Shown: in pieces, positions 1 through 8,973 of the stretch
Layout: every line of letters begins with the position of its first letter
Numbering within the stretch: the first letter of the stretch is position 1
Made by a program: the position numbers and the translations under genes
From: Verrucomicrobiaceae bacterium
Lineage (GTDB): Bacteria > Verrucomicrobiota > Verrucomicrobiia > Verrucomicrobiales > Verrucomicrobiaceae
Assembly: GCA_016795365.1 (NCBI GenBank)
Contig: JAEUHN010000007.1
Coordinates: 1 to 64,000, forward strand
DNA: 64,000 nt
Direction: 5' to 3'
The notes under the pieces: generated by a model
Told to the model about the DNA's origin: nothing
The model's input: the letters and a program-made list of their open reading frames with translations, nothing else
Databases searched by the model: none

Positions 1-759
1 GAGTTCGAGCGCGATTTTGAGCGTGATGCTGGCACCGGCGGCATCGATGACGCCGTCGCAGCCGAGGCCGTCGCGTTCCATGGCCCAGGGTTTGGCGTCG
101 CCGATGATGACTTCGCAGCCGTAGTGCTTGCGGGCGAGCTCGAGGCGATGCGCGTCCTGCTGGAGGCCGACGATGGCGACCTGCGCGCCGCATTGTTTCG
201 CCATGGCGGCGCAGAGGATGCCGATGGTGCCGGGGCCGAGAACGATGACGCGATCACCGGGCTCGATGCGGGCATTTTTGACGACGGCGTTGTAGGCGAC
301 GCAGCAGGGCTCGGTGAGGCAGGCCTGCTCGAAGGGCACATGATCCGGCACATGATGCAGGATGCGGCTGGGCACGCGCACATACTTCGTCATCGCGCCG
401 TTCACGCCGTAGCCGAAGCCTTTGCGGGTGCTGTCGAGGTTGTAGAGGCCGCGACGCGTCATCGGATTGTCTTTGGAAATGATCGCGGCGGTCTCGGAGA
501 CGACGCGGTCGCCTTCCTTCCAGCCTTCGACGTCCTTGCCGACCTCGACGATATGCCCGCCGAACTCATGGCCGAGCACGACGGGGTAATTCACCGGCCA
601 GGAGTGATCGGAGGTCCACTGATGCAGATCGGAGCCGCAAACGCCCACATTGGCGACTTCGAGGAGCACGTCCTCGGCGCCGATGGTCGGCTTTTCGATC
701 TCACGGATTTCGACGGAGCCCTTTTCAGGCGCGAAGTTGACGACGGCGGCGGATTTCAT
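1..759 (-). CDS. Zinc-dependent alcohol/polyol dehydrogenase (MDR family), partial
   Basis: Oxidoreductase of the medium-chain dehydrogenase family that would oxidise an alcohol or polyol with NAD(P). The gene starts at ATG 759 and runs off the left edge, so the C-terminus is missing. Catalytic-zinc ligands are visible: Cys41 in GVCGSDLHQW and His64-Glu65 in VLGHEFGG. A Rossmann motif (LGPGTIG) lies near residue 180. The structural-zinc lobe (around residues 95-115) has lost its four cysteines but keeps the RRGLYN context. It sits 37 bp downstream of the HPS-like gene on the same strand, so the two probably form one catabolic unit under the divergent AraC regulator. The substrate cannot be told. 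Confidence 0.85.
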   Translation of the reverse strand, partial: MKSAAVVNFAPEKGSVEIREIEKPTIGAEDVLLEVANVGVCGSDLHQWTSDHSWPVNYPVVLGHEFGGHIVEVGKDVEGWKEGDRVVSETAAIISKDNPMTRRGLYNLDSTRKGFGYGVNGAMTKYVRVPSRILHHVPDHVPFEQACLTEPCCVAYNAVVKNARIEPGDRVIVLGPGTIGILCAAMAKQCGAQVAIVGLQQDAHRLELARKHYGCEVIIGDAKPWAMERDGLGCDGVIDAAGASITLKIALEL

Positions 760-796
760 GGGAATTCGGAATGGGGAGTGCGGAAGGCGGAATCAA

Positions 797-1498
797 TCAA
801 GCGAAGGCAGGAACGTCCTGAGCATGCACTGCCTCGCAGATCATGCGGAGCGAGGCTTCGAGGTTTCCATCGGCGGTTTTGAAGGCATCCGCGTCGATGG
901 TGAGCGGAGCGCCGAGGACGACCAGCGGCGCACCATACTTCGGGCACTGGATCGCCTGCTCCAAACTCAAACCGCCGACGGCTTGAACGGGCACTTTCAC
1001 GGCCTGGACGACTTCGCGGAGTTTGTCGAGTGGGCTGGGCATGCGGTGGCCGGCGGCGGCGATGCCGCGGCGTTCGTCGTAGCCGATGTGATGAATGATG
1101 TAGTCACAGCCGAGGTCTTCGAGCCATCTCGCCCCGGCGACCATGTCCTCGCAGATCATGTTATCACCCATGACCTTGCAGCCGAAGTCCTTCCCGGCCT
1201 TCACGACGCATTTCACGGTCTCCGCGTGCGCACGGGCCATCACGACGACATGCGTGGCACCGGCCTTGGCCATCATCTCGGCTTCCAGGTAGCCGCCATC
1301 CATCGTTTTAAGGTCGGCGACGATGGGCGTGTTCGGAAAAGCCTTTCGCAGCGCACGAACACCATGCAAACCCTCAGCGAGGATGAGCGGCGTGCCGGCC
1401 TCCAGCCAGTCCACACCGGCCCGCATGGCCAAAGCCGCGGTTTCGAGGGCTTCGTCGATGTTCGTGAGGTCGAGGCTGATCTGGACGATGGGTTTCAT
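797..1498 (-). CDS. HPS/OMP-decarboxylase superfamily (HUMPS) sugar-phosphate enzyme
   Basis: TIM-barrel enzyme related to 3-hexulose-6-phosphate synthase and 3-keto-L-gulonate-6-phosphate decarboxylase. The suprafamily catalytic motif DxKxxD is visible as VADLKTMD near residue 63, and a phosphate-binding region (VGGLSLEQA) lies near the C-terminus. Start taken at MKPIVQISLDLTN (1498); a longer reading adds six residues and overlaps the divergent promoter region. It is probably cotranscribed with the alcohol dehydrogenase. The 44 bp between this start and the AraC start at 1543 must hold the divergent promoters. Whether it is an aldolase or a decarboxylase cannot be decided from the sequence. 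Confidence 0.8.
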   Translation of the reverse strand: MKPIVQISLDLTNIDEALETAALAMRAGVDWLEAGTPLILAEGLHGVRALRKAFPNTPIVADLKTMDGGYLEAEMMAKAGATHVVVMARAHAETVKCVVKAGKDFGCKVMGDNMICEDMVAGARWLEDLGCDYIIHHIGYDERRGIAAAGHRMPSPLDKLREVVQAVKVPVQAVGGLSLEQAIQCPKYGAPLVVLGAPLTIDADAFKTADGNLEASLRMICEAVHAQDVPAFA

Positions 1499-1542
1499 GA
1501 TTGCAGAGCAAAGCAAAACTGGCCATTCTCGTCACGACAAAG

Positions 1543-2343
1543 ATGATGCGAAATGCGACACCGCTGAAGCCTCTTGAACGAGCGAAACGCACTGCCGCTG
1601 AGGTGGCTCGGTGGCGTAAGGCGCGGGCCGCCTGGATGGCGTCGCTGGAGTCGTCGCTCTTGTTCCAGCGGCTGTTCGATCACATCCCAGGGGTGTATTT
1701 CTTTGCCAAGGACCGGGTGGGGCACCTGATGTTTGCGAGCAAGGGATTGCTGCAACGCTATCAGATGGAGGATGACTCGGAGTTCATCGGCCGGACGGAC
1801 TTCGACATCAATCCTGATACGATGGCCCAGGCCTATGTGGATGACGACAAACGCATCCTGGCTGGCAAGGCGGAACTGATTGAGAGAATCGAGCTATGGT
1901 GGGACTCGCAAGGCATTCCCGATTGGTTCCTGGTGACGAAGCTGCCGCTCTATGATCGACGCCACAGAGTGCAGGGCGTGATGGGCACGCTGAGGCGACC
2001 CCAGGAAGCTGAGCGGCAGTTGCCGGTATTCCAGACGGTGGCGAAGGCCGTGGAGATCATCCGACGGGACTATGCATCACCACTCAAGATCGAGGAAGTG
2101 GCCCGTGCGTGTGGCCAGTCGCTGCGGCAGTTGCAGCGGCGGTTTCAATCCGCGTTTGGCATCACGCCGCAGGAGTTTCTGCTGCGAACCCGCATCCTGG
2201 CTTCGACACGGCTGTTGGAGGAATCGAGGCTGACGGCTTCGGAGATTGCGAGCCGTTGCGGGTTCGTGGACGGCAGCAGCTTCACGCAGCACTTCAGGCG
2301 GCGCATGGGCATGTCGCCATCAGCTTATCGAGTTCGACGCTAG
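1543..2343 (+). CDS. AraC-family transcriptional regulator with PAS sensor domain
   Basis: DNA-binding regulator of 266 residues. Residues about 35-140 read as a PAS-like sensor (IPGVYFFAKDRVGHLMFASK; GRTDFDINP). The C-terminal 100 residues hold the two helix-turn-helix motifs of AraC proteins (IEEVARACGQSLRQLQRRF, then ASEIASRCGFVDGSSFTQHF) ending MGMSPSAYR. An upstream TTG at 1501 is in frame, but the ATG pair at 1543/1546 is more likely. It is divergent from the HPS-like and dehydrogenase genes and most likely controls them; this is inferred from position. A strong hairpin follows the stop codon. Confidence 0.88.
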   Translation: MMRNATPLKPLERAKRTAAEVARWRKARAAWMASLESSLLFQRLFDHIPGVYFFAKDRVGHLMFASKGLLQRYQMEDDSEFIGRTDFDINPDTMAQAYVDDDKRILAGKAELIERIELWWDSQGIPDWFLVTKLPLYDRRHRVQGVMGTLRRPQEAERQLPVFQTVAKAVEIIRRDYASPLKIEEVARACGQSLRQLQRRFQSAFGITPQEFLLRTRILASTRLLEESRLTASEIASRCGFVDGSSFTQHFRRRMGMSPSAYRVRR

Positions 2344-2356
2344 ATCGGAGAACAAA

Positions 2357-2389
2357 AAGCCCCGTCGCGAACGAGTCGCGACGGGGCTT
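2357..2389. terminator. Bidirectional intrinsic terminator
   Basis: A perfect 14-bp inverted repeat (arms 2357-2370 and 2376-2389) with a 5-nt loop sits between the convergent AraC gene and the small membrane protein gene. The A-rich 5' flank (aacaaaaa) supplies a U-tract for transcripts coming from the right. It can serve both genes. Confidence 0.85.
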
Positions 2390-2416
2390 CGAGAGTAATA
2401 GAGTGTGATCGTTTGG

Positions 2417-2827
2417 TTAGCCCTTCTGGCCCTGGAAGCGGGCATCACTGAAGGCCAGAATGGGGAAGAAGATGAAGCCGAGGAAAACGAGGCCCACAGC
2501 AAAGCCACCACCTTTCCCGAAGTTCTTCGCCAGACCCAGCATCGCCAGGATCATCATGATGAAGTTTACGAAGGGGATGATGAACAAGAACAACCACCAC
2601 CAGGGTTTGCCGCAGATCTTGAGCAGCACAACAACGTTGTAAATGGGGATGATCGAGGCCCAGCCGGGTTCACCCGCCTTAGTGAAGATCTTCCACATAC
2701 AGACCACCATCAAGACGATGAACACGAGATAGACGATGCCGATGACTCCTGCGGCAGCGCCCATGGCGGCCTGCTGTTCAGGAGTGAGTTCTGCGGAGGC
2801 GCTTTGCAGCATGGGGAGGAGATGCAT
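2417..2827 (-). CDS. Small integral membrane protein, DUF5684-like
   Basis: Protein of 136 residues with about four hydrophobic segments: residues about 25-45, a Trp-rich stretch (KPWWWLFLFIIPFVNFI), and a C-terminal pair with a Gly-rich turn (KNFGKGGGFAVGLVFL). The pattern KAGEPGWASIIPIYN-x-KPWWW matches the DUF5684 family of unknown function, often annotated near signal peptidase I. Start taken at the internal Met (2827). It stands alone, convergent with AraC and ending at the shared terminator. Function unknown. Confidence 0.75.
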   Translation of the reverse strand: MHLLPMLQSASAELTPEQQAAMGAAAGVIGIVYLVFIVLMVVCMWKIFTKAGEPGWASIIPIYNVVVLLKICGKPWWWLFLFIIPFVNFIMMILAMLGLAKNFGKGGGFAVGLVFLGFIFFPILAFSDARFQGQKG

Positions 2828-3004
2828 GATCATAATGAGAGGCTATTGGATTGGGTTGGATGGCTTGACGACTCAACGGTGAGCAGATTTCTGACCACCA
2901 TCTTGAAATTCATGTGATCAGAAAGCAAACGCGGGTGCAATCCTGAATTTGCCTTAGCTTTGAGCGATTTGGATTTCCTGCTTGCCCGCCCTTTCCGGGA
3001 CGGT

Positions 3005-5758
3005 ATGCATCACGCCCCTTTTTACAATCGCATGGACCTGCCTCTTCCTGGACAACGTTGGGTAAGTAACACTGAAGCAGAGCTGGGACTCGGCGTGATT
3101 CTACGCGCCGATGCTGCCCGTCTCGATGTCTTCTTTCCCGCCGCTGGTGAGCATCGGACGTATGCACGGAAGACCGCTCCGCTTCGTCGAGTGTTGTTCA
3201 AGGAAGGCGACTCCATCAAGACTCACGCGGGTGAACAGTTCACCGTGAACACCGTGGAGGAGAAGAACGGACTGGTGGTGTATCAGTGCGGAGATCGTGC
3301 GGTGCCTGAGGCCGAACTGGCGGACACACTGAGCTTCAACAAGCCGGGCGATCGCCTCTTCGCCGGGCAGATCGACGAGAACTCCACCTTCGAGCTTCGC
3401 GTGGAGGCGCTCGCTCGTCGTGCTGCGATCCAGCAATCGCCGGTGCGAGGCTTTGCAGGCGGGCGTGTGGACCTGCTGCCGCATCAGATGTATATTGCTC
3501 ATGAGGTCAGCTCTCGATTGATTCCTCGCGTCCTGCTCGCGGATGAGGTGGGCCTTGGCAAGACGATCGAGGCCGGACTCATTCTGCATCGTCTGCATCT
3601 CACTGGTCGTGCCGGGCGCATCCTGGTGCTGGTGCCCGAGCCGCTGATCCATCAGTGGTTCGTCGAATTGCTGCGTCGCTTCAATCTGATGTTCAGCCTC
3701 TACGACGATGAACGCTGCGAGGCGATCGAGAGCAATGACGAATCGGGCAATCCCTTCCTCGACAGCCAGCTGATCCTTTGCAGTATTGGCTTCCTCAGCA
3801 AGAACGATGAGCGCGCGCAGCAAGCGATCGCGGCAGGCTGGGACCTCGTCGTCGTCGATGAGGCGCACCACCTCGAATGGTCACCCCAGGAGGCGAGCAA
3901 GCCTTACCAACTGGTGGAATCGCTCGCTGCGAAAACGCCGGGCCTGCTTCTGCTCACGGCCACACCTCAGCAACTCGGACCCGAAGGACACTTCGCCCGT
4001 CTGCGTTTGCTCGACCCTGATCGTTATGCTGACCTGGCGAAATTCGTCGATGAGTCCAGCCACTACGAGGAGGTGGCGCAGGCCGTGGATCGCATCCTAT
4101 CTGGCAAGCCCCTCACAAAGGCCGAGCATACGATGATCACGAAAAAATCGCCCCGCATCAAGAAGCACTACGCTGAGTTGCAGAAAGGCGACGCCGATGC
4201 CCGCGATGCCTTGGTAGGCGAGTTGCTCGATGAGTTCGGCACCGGGCGTGTGATGTTCCGCAACACCCGTGCTGCCCTCACGGGGTTCCCCAAACGCGAG
4301 GCCCGGCTGGTGCCTCTCGATGGAGAAGATGAAGTGGAAGCCAAGGTGAAGTGGCTGGCGCAGTTGCTCCGCGATCTCGGTGAGACGGAGAAGGTGCTGA
4401 CCATCTGCCGCACCAAGGAGCTGGCGCTCGACATCAAGGAGCGCCTCCTGCGTGAGGTGAATGTGAGTGCGGGCGTGTTCCATGAAGGCATGTTGCTCAT
4501 GCAGCGCGACCGTGCGGCGGCGCACTTCTCGGATGAAGAAGGGGCGCGCATCTTGATCTGCTCCGAGATCGGCAGCGAGGGACGCAACTTCCAGTTCGCG
4601 CATCATCTCGTGCTCTTCGATTTGCCCGACGAACCGGAGCTGCTGGAGCAGCGCATTGGCCGTCTGGACCGCATTGGACAATCGGCCACCATTCAGATTC
4701 ACGTGCCCTTCGTCGAGGGCACCGCGGGTGATGTGATGGCCCAGTGGTATCATCTTGGGCTCGGTGCAATCGAAGTGAACGTGCACGGCGCCACGGAGAT
4801 TCATCTGGCCGTGAAGGATACGCTGGCAGGGCTGCGCGAGAAGTTTGATTCCAAGAAGCTGAAGGCCTGCATCAAGAAGACGGTGGAACTGCGCGGGCAA
4901 GTCACCAAGAAGCTCGAGCGCGGTCATGACCGCTTGCTCGAACTCAACTCCTGCAAGCCCGAGAAGGCCGCAGGTGTGATCGACATGGTGAAGGCACTCG
5001 ATGCCGATGAGACCTTCGAGGAGTTCTACATTCGTCTGCTCGATCACTGCGGCATGACTATCGAGGAACTTGGGCAGCGTGGTTACTACCTCAAGCCAGA
5101 GACGCTCAAGATTGATGCCTTCCCTGGACTCAATGCCGAAGGCGCATCCGTCACCTTCTCACGCACTCGCGCGCTGTCGCGTGAGGACATGGGCCTGCTC
5201 ACCCAGGATCATCCCTTTGTGCGTGGGGCACTGGATTCACTGCTCGGCAGCGAAGACGGAAACGCCACGGCCATGCTGTGGAAGGACGCAGGCAGCGAAG
5301 GCTTGCTGCTGGAGCAGCACTTCGTCGTGGAGTGCGTGGCACCTGCTGCCCTGCATGTGGAGCGCTTCCTGCCGCCACAACCAGTGCGCGTTGTCGTCGA
5401 TCACGCAGGTGAAGACCAGAGTGACGACCAGGACTACAAGCAGGCTCGTCTGCGCAAAGGCGATGTGTCCAAGCTGCTCGACAAGCCTGTGATGCGGAAG
5501 AAGCTCATGCCGCTCATGCTGAAGAAAGCAGAGGAGATTGCCGCTGCTCGCATGGCTGAGATGGTGGAAGCCGCGAAGGTCTCGATCCATGCGCGACTCG
5601 ATAGCGAGATCGAACGTCTCGAAGATCTCGGCAAGCTCAACGATCACGTGCGCACCGAGGAAATCGACGGCCTCAAGCAGCAGAAGGAGCAATTGATTGC
5701 CGCAGTCGGTGAAGCACGCGTGCGCCTCGATGCCCTGCGTCTGGTGCTGAAGCTGTAG
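3005..5758 (+). CDS. rapA: RNA polymerase-associated ATPase RapA (SNF2 family)
   Basis: SWI/SNF-type ATPase that recycles RNA polymerase. Similarity to E. coli RapA runs through the whole protein: an N-terminal LPGQRW...TEAELGLG segment, Walker A (DEVGLGKTIEAG), a DEAH box (VVDEAHHLEW), LLLTATPQQLG, then the second RecA lobe (FHEGM, SEIGSEGRNFQF, EQRIGRLDRIGQ), and a C-terminal region rich in charged helices ending RLDALRL. Length of about 917 residues fits the family (968 in E. coli). Start is uncertain: a TTG at 2960, ATG 3005 and ATG 3032 are all in frame, and 3032 aligns best with the E. coli N-terminus. Confidence 0.93.
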   Translation: MHHAPFYNRMDLPLPGQRWVSNTEAELGLGVILRADAARLDVFFPAAGEHRTYARKTAPLRRVLFKEGDSIKTHAGEQFTVNTVEEKNGLVVYQCGDRAVPEAELADTLSFNKPGDRLFAGQIDENSTFELRVEALARRAAIQQSPVRGFAGGRVDLLPHQMYIAHEVSSRLIPRVLLADEVGLGKTIEAGLILHRLHLTGRAGRILVLVPEPLIHQWFVELLRRFNLMFSLYDDERCEAIESNDESGNPFLDSQLILCSIGFLSKNDERAQQAIAAGWDLVVVDEAHHLEWSPQEASKPYQLVESLAAKTPGLLLLTATPQQLGPEGHFARLRLLDPDRYADLAKFVDESSHYEEVAQAVDRILSGKPLTKAEHTMITKKSPRIKKHYAELQKGDADARDALVGELLDEFGTGRVMFRNTRAALTGFPKREARLVPLDGEDEVEAKVKWLAQLLRDLGETEKVLTICRTKELALDIKERLLREVNVSAGVFHEGMLLMQRDRAAAHFSDEEGARILICSEIGSEGRNFQFAHHLVLFDLPDEPELLEQRIGRLDRIGQSATIQIHVPFVEGTAGDVMAQWYHLGLGAIEVNVHGATEIHLAVKDTLAGLREKFDSKKLKACIKKTVELRGQVTKKLERGHDRLLELNSCKPEKAAGVIDMVKALDADETFEEFYIRLLDHCGMTIEELGQRGYYLKPETLKIDAFPGLNAEGASVTFSRTRALSREDMGLLTQDHPFVRGALDSLLGSEDGNATAMLWKDAGSEGLLLEQHFVVECVAPAALHVERFLPPQPVRVVVDHAGEDQSDDQDYKQARLRKGDVSKLLDKPVMRKKLMPLMLKKAEEIAAARMAEMVEAAKVSIHARLDSEIERLEDLGKLNDHVRTEEIDGLKQQKEQLIAAVGEARVRLDALRLVLKL

Positions 5759-5762
5759 CGAA

Positions 5763-6572
5763 CTACGAGAGGCGGAAGGTCACCTTCACGAGCACGCTGG
5801 ATGAAGCGGAAACGGCCGGGGTGAACTTCCAGCCTTTAACCGCGCGCAGTGCGGCGGTGTCGAGTGCTGAATGACCGGCGGAAGTCCAGATGGAGCAGTC
5901 GTTCACGCGTCCGTTCTCATCGACGATGACCTTCACCACGGCCGTGCCTTCCGCATGGTCACGTCGAGCTTGAGCCGGGTAGGGTGGGGGATAGGAGGTG
6001 ACCAACTTCGGTGCCGCGGCGGCGATGAGCGCACTGCCATGCCCGGTGCCAGATCCTTTGCCTGCAGCTTTTCGTTTGGTGCTGGCGGCATTGCCTTGGG
6101 TTTCGGAAGTCCGTGCGACGGCAGGCTTCGCCGTAGGTGCCTCTGGTGCCATCTTCGGAGCTGGCGGCGGAGCTGCTTCGATGGGCCTGGTCGGGGCCAT
6201 CTCCCACTTGGGCATCACAATGTCTGCGCGCTCAGTCTGCGCGACGAGACGCGGCAAGTTTGCCGTGGGCAGCTTCTTCACTCGATGCGGCTGAACGGTG
6301 AAACGCAGCTCCTGCTTGGGCAGGGTTCGCAGCACTGGCACGGTCTCGGTCGCCACATCCGCATCGACCAATTGATCCCCGGCATCACCACCGCTGCCCT
6401 GGCCGCCTACCAGCCACACGGCGGCGGCGAGCAGCGCACCATGGAGACCGATGGAAAAAAAGAGCGCGGGCCAGCCCATCGACTGACGCCGCGCACGAAA
6501 ACAAACTGCCGGCCCGCCTTGAAAGCGGCGAGGATCGCGATCGGGAGACGGACCGGCAGGAACCATAACCAA
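5763..6572 (-). CDS. TonB-family energy transducer
   Basis: Inner-membrane protein passing proton-motive-force energy to outer-membrane transporters. One N-terminal transmembrane segment (about residues 34-56, after MGWPALFFSIG) is followed by a Pro/Ala/Lys-rich periplasmic spacer (about 115-190) and a TonB C-terminal domain (about 195-269) with the family pattern YPPPYPAQARRDHAEGTAVV, then VDENGRV and ALRAVKGWKFTPA. An alternative start lies at 6479, just before the membrane segment. It ends 4 bp from the rapA stop and is 3 bp downstream of the barrel-like gene, so it forms an operon with that gene. No ExbB/ExbD is in the window. Confidence 0.88.
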   Translation of the reverse strand: MVMVPAGPSPDRDPRRFQGGPAVCFRARRQSMGWPALFFSIGLHGALLAAAVWLVGGQGSGGDAGDQLVDADVATETVPVLRTLPKQELRFTVQPHRVKKLPTANLPRLVAQTERADIVMPKWEMAPTRPIEAAPPPAPKMAPEAPTAKPAVARTSETQGNAASTKRKAAGKGSGTGHGSALIAAAAPKLVTSYPPPYPAQARRDHAEGTAVVKVIVDENGRVNDCSIWTSAGHSALDTAALRAVKGWKFTPAVSASSSVLVKVTFRLS

Positions 6573-6575
6573 AGA

Positions 6576-7463
6576 TTACAAGCGGCTGGATACCGGCTTG
6601 TTCGAACTCTTCTGCGAAGGTGCACCGAAGTCGAAGCCGACGATCAGCCAGCCTTCGAAGTCAGGTGAATCTTCGGTGCAGCCGAACAGGCCAGCGATGT
6701 CGATGTGCATCGACTTCGTCGGGCGCCACTGAAGCTGGGGTCCGATGATGAACTTTTGCTCAGGGTCGTTGCGGGAGCCGTCCACCGTCTCGCGCTTCCA
6801 GGCCATTTCCATGCCCAGCGAGAGGGACTCGGTGATAGTCTTGCTGATGGCGTTGGTGATGGCGATCTCCTCGGCCTTCTCGCCGCTGAGTTCACGCTCA
6901 TAGACGAAGTTCATACCCCAGTGCCAGCCATCGCCGAAGTCATCGCCGATGAGGATTTTGGGCTCGATAACATCGCCACCGCGGTCGTCATCGGTGAGCT
7001 TGTATTCGAGGTAAAAGGCAGGGTTCAGCGGCAGCTCGCCCCAATCAGCGGGAGCCCAGCGGATCTCCCCGGCAACATCGAGGTGGTCAGCCTTGCTGTC
7101 CTCCACGGTCCAGTCGTAGTAGAAGTCGAGCTGAATACGACCCGGAAGGCCGAACTCGATCTCCTCGCTGAAGCGGAACTTGTTTTCGCCATCCTTGTTA
7201 CGCCAGCGCATCCACTGCTCCACGGTGATCTCACCAGGGTTGCGCTGGATGTGCACGCGCGTGGTGGGGAAAGGGCGACGCTGCACCCAGCCCGGCTGGT
7301 TGTAGGCACCGGTGTTTGCATCAATGGTGGTGTAGCCGACAGCTTCGACACCGCCCACGGTCGGTGGCGTGGTCGCAGGTAATTCGGCGCGGAGTGATCC
7401 GCAGGTGAGAAGCGCTGCAAGCGTGGCGGCGCTCCGGATGGTGGTTCGTTTGACGTTGAACAT
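6576..7463 (-). CDS. Secreted, probably outer-membrane beta-barrel protein
   Basis: Protein of 295 residues with an N-terminal signal-like segment (RSAATLAALLTCGSLRAELP). Alternating aromatic/polar stretches suggest beta strands (IQLDFYYDWTVED, NPAFYLEYKLTDD, WHWGMNFVYERELSG). The C-terminus reads GWLIVGFDFG before a short tail. The character resembles uncharacterised transporter-type barrels such as the MetA-pathway-like family, but I do not recognise a specific family. The tonB-like gene directly downstream suggests a role in energised uptake or envelope assembly. Divergent from the histidine kinase gene, with 163 bp between the starts. Confidence 0.6.
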   Translation of the reverse strand: MFNVKRTTIRSAATLAALLTCGSLRAELPATTPPTVGGVEAVGYTTIDANTGAYNQPGWVQRRPFPTTRVHIQRNPGEITVEQWMRWRNKDGENKFRFSEEIEFGLPGRIQLDFYYDWTVEDSKADHLDVAGEIRWAPADWGELPLNPAFYLEYKLTDDDRGGDVIEPKILIGDDFGDGWHWGMNFVYERELSGEKAEEIAITNAISKTITESLSLGMEMAWKRETVDGSRNDPEQKFIIGPQLQWRPTKSMHIDIAGLFGCTEDSPDFEGWLIVGFDFGAPSQKSSNKPVSSRL

Positions 7464-7626
7464 GAGGCGTTGGTTCTAAACAAGACGGGCTCTCCTGACA
7501 ATCCTTGGTGATGGTCAAATATTATCCCATCCACCACTCGCGATGGATGGATCGCGATCCAGATCGGGCGCTCGAAATGCTCGACGGCACCGGCCTTCCC
7601 GCCCATGCTGGCAGTCCATTGTTTTC

Positions 7627-8961
7627 ATGCATCAAGCACCGACCACAGCCCCCGTTCATCGTTCCCTCGCCCTCTGGCTGGTAGGGAGCATCGGCGTGTT
7701 CGTGCTGGTGGGATCGGTGGCCCTGGTGGCTTTGTTTCAGCAACGTGTGCGCCGCGAGGAGGCCACCGCCTTCGAAACGCAAGCAAGGGCCAACGCAGCC
7801 TTCCTCGATCGTTCACCGCTGCCGCAGAGCGATCAGATGGCGCAGCAACTCGGCGAGGTGATGGGGGCTCGCGTTTTCTTCTGGCATGCGGCCACGAGTT
7901 CCATCGTGGGCAAACCGGGTGATGCCGTGGATGCGCAGATCATGAAACTGCCAGTCGATGGCCGGGTGCATCTGATGCCCGATGAACGCGAGTGGATGGT
8001 GGGCCATGTGTTTCGCGGCAGCTCGCGCGTCTTTTTCCTCCGGCCTGCCGTGGACTCCGGGCTGCTGATGCCTGCGGGCGAGCACTGGCTGGTGCTGGCG
8101 ATCTTTTGGGCGCTGTCATGCCTGCTCACCTGGTGGCTGGCACGTCGCGTGGTGCATCCCTTGCGGCAGCTCGCCGAGGCTGTGCCCGCTGTCGGTGGAG
8201 ACAAAAATTTGCCACCGCTGCCTACCACGCGCGGTGATGAAATTGGACTCCTGGCTCAAGCCATGGCGAGCACTCATGCCTCGATCCTCGATGAGCGTGA
8301 ACGCCGTCGTGCCGCCGAGCGCCTCGCCTTGCTAGGACGGATGGCAACAAGCCTGGCCCATGAGGTGCGCAATCCCGTCAGTGCGATTCGTCTTCATGCG
8401 CAGTTGCTCGATGGTGCGCCACCTGAGGATGCGGCAGCGTCGGCGCGGTTGATCGAGAGCGAGGCCGCTCGCATCGAGTCTCTCGTGAGCCAATGGATGC
8501 GTTACGCCAAGCCGGGTCCGGTGGTCATGCAGCCGATCGACGTGATCGCTCTGGTGCGAGAGGCCGTGGCCATCATGACGCCGCAGGCTACTCACGCGGG
8601 AGTGGTTCTTCACGAGCAAATCGAGAGCGATCAGTGGACTCTGCCAGGGGATCGGCCTCGGTTGCTGCAAGTGCTCAACAACCTCCTGCTCAATGCGATC
8701 CAGGCGATGCCACGAGGTGGCCGCGTCACCATCATGCTCAAGGCACCGGTCATCAAGATCGGTGATGAAGGCCCGGGCTTCAGCGAGGCTGCACTGGCTC
8801 GTCTCGGTGAACCCTTTTACTCTGAGAAAGAAGGCGGCATGGGGCTCGGCCTCGCGGTCTCACGCGAGATCGTGGAAGCTCACAACGGTCGATTGACGGT
8901 CACCAACTCGCCTTCTGGAGGTGCCCTCGTTAGCCTGACGTGGAACTGCGCCCAACACTGA
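7627..8961 (+). CDS. Membrane sensor histidine kinase
   Basis: Sensor kinase of 444 residues. Transmembrane segments at about 17-37 and 153-170 bracket a periplasmic sensor of about 115 residues. A HAMP-like linker (HPLRQLAEAV...DEIGLLAQAM) follows, then a dimerisation/phosphoacceptor box with His245 in SLAHEVRNPV, an N box (NNLLLNAIQAM, about 351), a G1 box (GDEGPGF, about 380) and a G2 box (GGMGLGLAV, about 403). Start taken at ATG 7627, right before the first membrane segment; an ATG at 7543 adds 28 basic residues unlike a signal anchor. It is 12 bp upstream of its likely partner response regulator. Confidence 0.9.
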   Translation: MHQAPTTAPVHRSLALWLVGSIGVFVLVGSVALVALFQQRVRREEATAFETQARANAAFLDRSPLPQSDQMAQQLGEVMGARVFFWHAATSSIVGKPGDAVDAQIMKLPVDGRVHLMPDEREWMVGHVFRGSSRVFFLRPAVDSGLLMPAGEHWLVLAIFWALSCLLTWWLARRVVHPLRQLAEAVPAVGGDKNLPPLPTTRGDEIGLLAQAMASTHASILDERERRRAAERLALLGRMATSLAHEVRNPVSAIRLHAQLLDGAPPEDAAASARLIESEAARIESLVSQWMRYAKPGPVVMQPIDVIALVREAVAIMTPQATHAGVVLHEQIESDQWTLPGDRPRLLQVLNNLLLNAIQAMPRGGRVTIMLKAPVIKIGDEGPGFSEAALARLGEPFYSEKEGGMGLGLAVSREIVEAHNGRLTVTNSPSGGALVSLTWNCAQH

Positions 8962-8973
8962 CCTTTCGATCCC

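Noticed and set aside
7543-7626. N-terminal extension of the sensor kinase
   Set aside because: Twenty-eight Arg-rich residues before a standard signal anchor; the ATG at 7627 gives the normal topology.
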